A stretch of 5,503 nt of DNA from Ruminococcus sp. (GTDB lineage: Bacteria > Bacillota > Clostridia > Oscillospirales > Ruminococcaceae). A program made the translations under genes and the position numbers. The notes under the pieces are model-generated. The model was not told where the DNA came from. It did no database searches and was given only the letters and a program-made list of their open reading frames with translations. Location: positions 1 through 5,503 of the forward strand of contig JAILFF010000012.1 in assembly GCA_024697705.1 (NCBI GenBank). Reading direction: 5' to 3'. Below are positions 5,204 through 5,503 of this stretch, piece after piece (position 1 is the stretch's first letter; the number at the start of each line of letters is the position of its first letter).

Positions 5204-5503
5204 ATGGATAAACTTGACGAACTTGATGAAAAAGAAATAGCGCGGCTCTGCGCGGAAAGGGGCTGCCGCTATGATATCCATACGGTAGCGGAGACAGGCT
5301 CCACCAACGACGAGCTGAAAGCGCTTGCGGCAAACGGCACGGCTGACGGATACGCGCTCATAGCGGGAAGTCAGACAGCGGGCCGCGGAAGATCGGGGCA
5401 CAGCTTTTTCTCTCCCGGCAGCGGGATTTATCTTTCGGTGCTGCTTCGCCCAAATACTCCGCCCGAGGAAACACTTCACCTTACGGCTGCGGCGGGGTGT
5501 GCG
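5204..5503 (+). CDS. birA: Biotin--[acetyl-CoA-carboxylase] ligase, N-terminal part (cut by the window end)
   Basis: Only the first 100 codons are inside the window, and the frame is open to the last base. The enzyme activates biotin with ATP to biotinoyl-AMP and attaches it to the lysine of carboxyl-carrier proteins. Diagnostic motifs are ETGSTNDELK (30-39), and QTAGRGRSGHSFFSP (57-71), the biotin/adenylate-binding loop corresponding to GRGRRG of E. coli BirA, followed by GIYLSVLLRP (74-83). The GSTN motif starts at residue 32, so there is no room for the winged-helix DNA-binding domain of bifunctional BirA. This is therefore a ligase-only (group I) type without the repressor role. ATG 5204 follows the cyclophilin stop by 4 bases, with only AAGG at very short spacing, which suggests translational coupling. 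The usual ligase domain is about 230-250 residues, so more than half should lie beyond the window. Confidence 0.88.
   Translation, partial: MDKLDELDEKEIARLCAERGCRYDIHTVAETGSTNDELKALAANGTADGYALIAGSQTAGRGRSGHSFFSPGSGIYLSVLLRPNTPPEETLHLTAAAGCA

Noticed and set aside
1..5503. Search for CRISPR arrays, tRNA or rRNA genes, toxin-antitoxin pairs, defence genes or phage genes
   Set aside because: No regularly spaced repeats, no cloverleaf or rRNA-like sequence, and no such protein families are visible. The gene content is ordinary metabolism, sporulation and protein folding.

Overview
The window looks like chromosomal housekeeping DNA from a spore-forming member of the Bacillota, most likely a gut-type Clostridia of the Ruminococcaceae/Oscillospiraceae kind. 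This is inferred from a SpoIID-family sporulation protein, Shine-Dalgarno sites close to GGAGG, Gram-positive style promoters, a lipoprotein cyclophilin, a roughly 448-residue anaerobe-type citrate synthase, and coding DNA of about 50% GC. No species can be named from the sequence alone.

Layout. Bases 1-458 hold no convincing gene. They carry a perfect hairpin (12-49) that probably ends an upstream + strand gene outside the window, a minus-strand intrinsic terminator (134-179), and a 161-bp foldback element (268-428) with 17-bp perfect terminal inverted repeats and a TAA duplication on each side, which is a MITE-like insertion. Bases 459-1619 (minus) encode a class V aminotransferase fold enzyme of the cysteine desulfurase family, starting at TTG behind a strong ribosome binding site. 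Bases 1620-1811 hold its leader, with a candidate promoter and dyads, and a terminator-like hairpin behind spoIID. Bases 1812-2774 (minus) encode a membrane-anchored SpoIID-type peptidoglycan lytic transglycosylase.

The 264-bp divergent region 2775-3038 holds a sigma-E-like -10 element for spoIID on the minus strand. On the plus strand it holds a near-consensus sigma-A promoter whose -10 is bracketed by an 8-bp inverted repeat. Plus-strand genes follow: citrate synthase (3039-4385), a structured 97-bp spacer, a lipoprotein cyclophilin (4483-5199), and, 4 bp later, the first 100 codons of a biotin-protein ligase lacking the N-terminal DNA-binding domain (5204 to the window end).

The genes do not form an obvious single pathway. 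SpoIID acts in engulfment during sporulation. The cysteine desulfurase supplies sulfur for cofactors. Citrate synthase probably feeds 2-oxoglutarate/glutamate synthesis. The cyclophilin folds exported proteins, and the ligase biotinylates carboxylases. I found no undescribed defence or mobile system. The points most worth a second look are the foldback element, its place between a gene and that gene's terminator, the dyad around the citrate synthase -10, and the sporulation-type promoter of spoIID.
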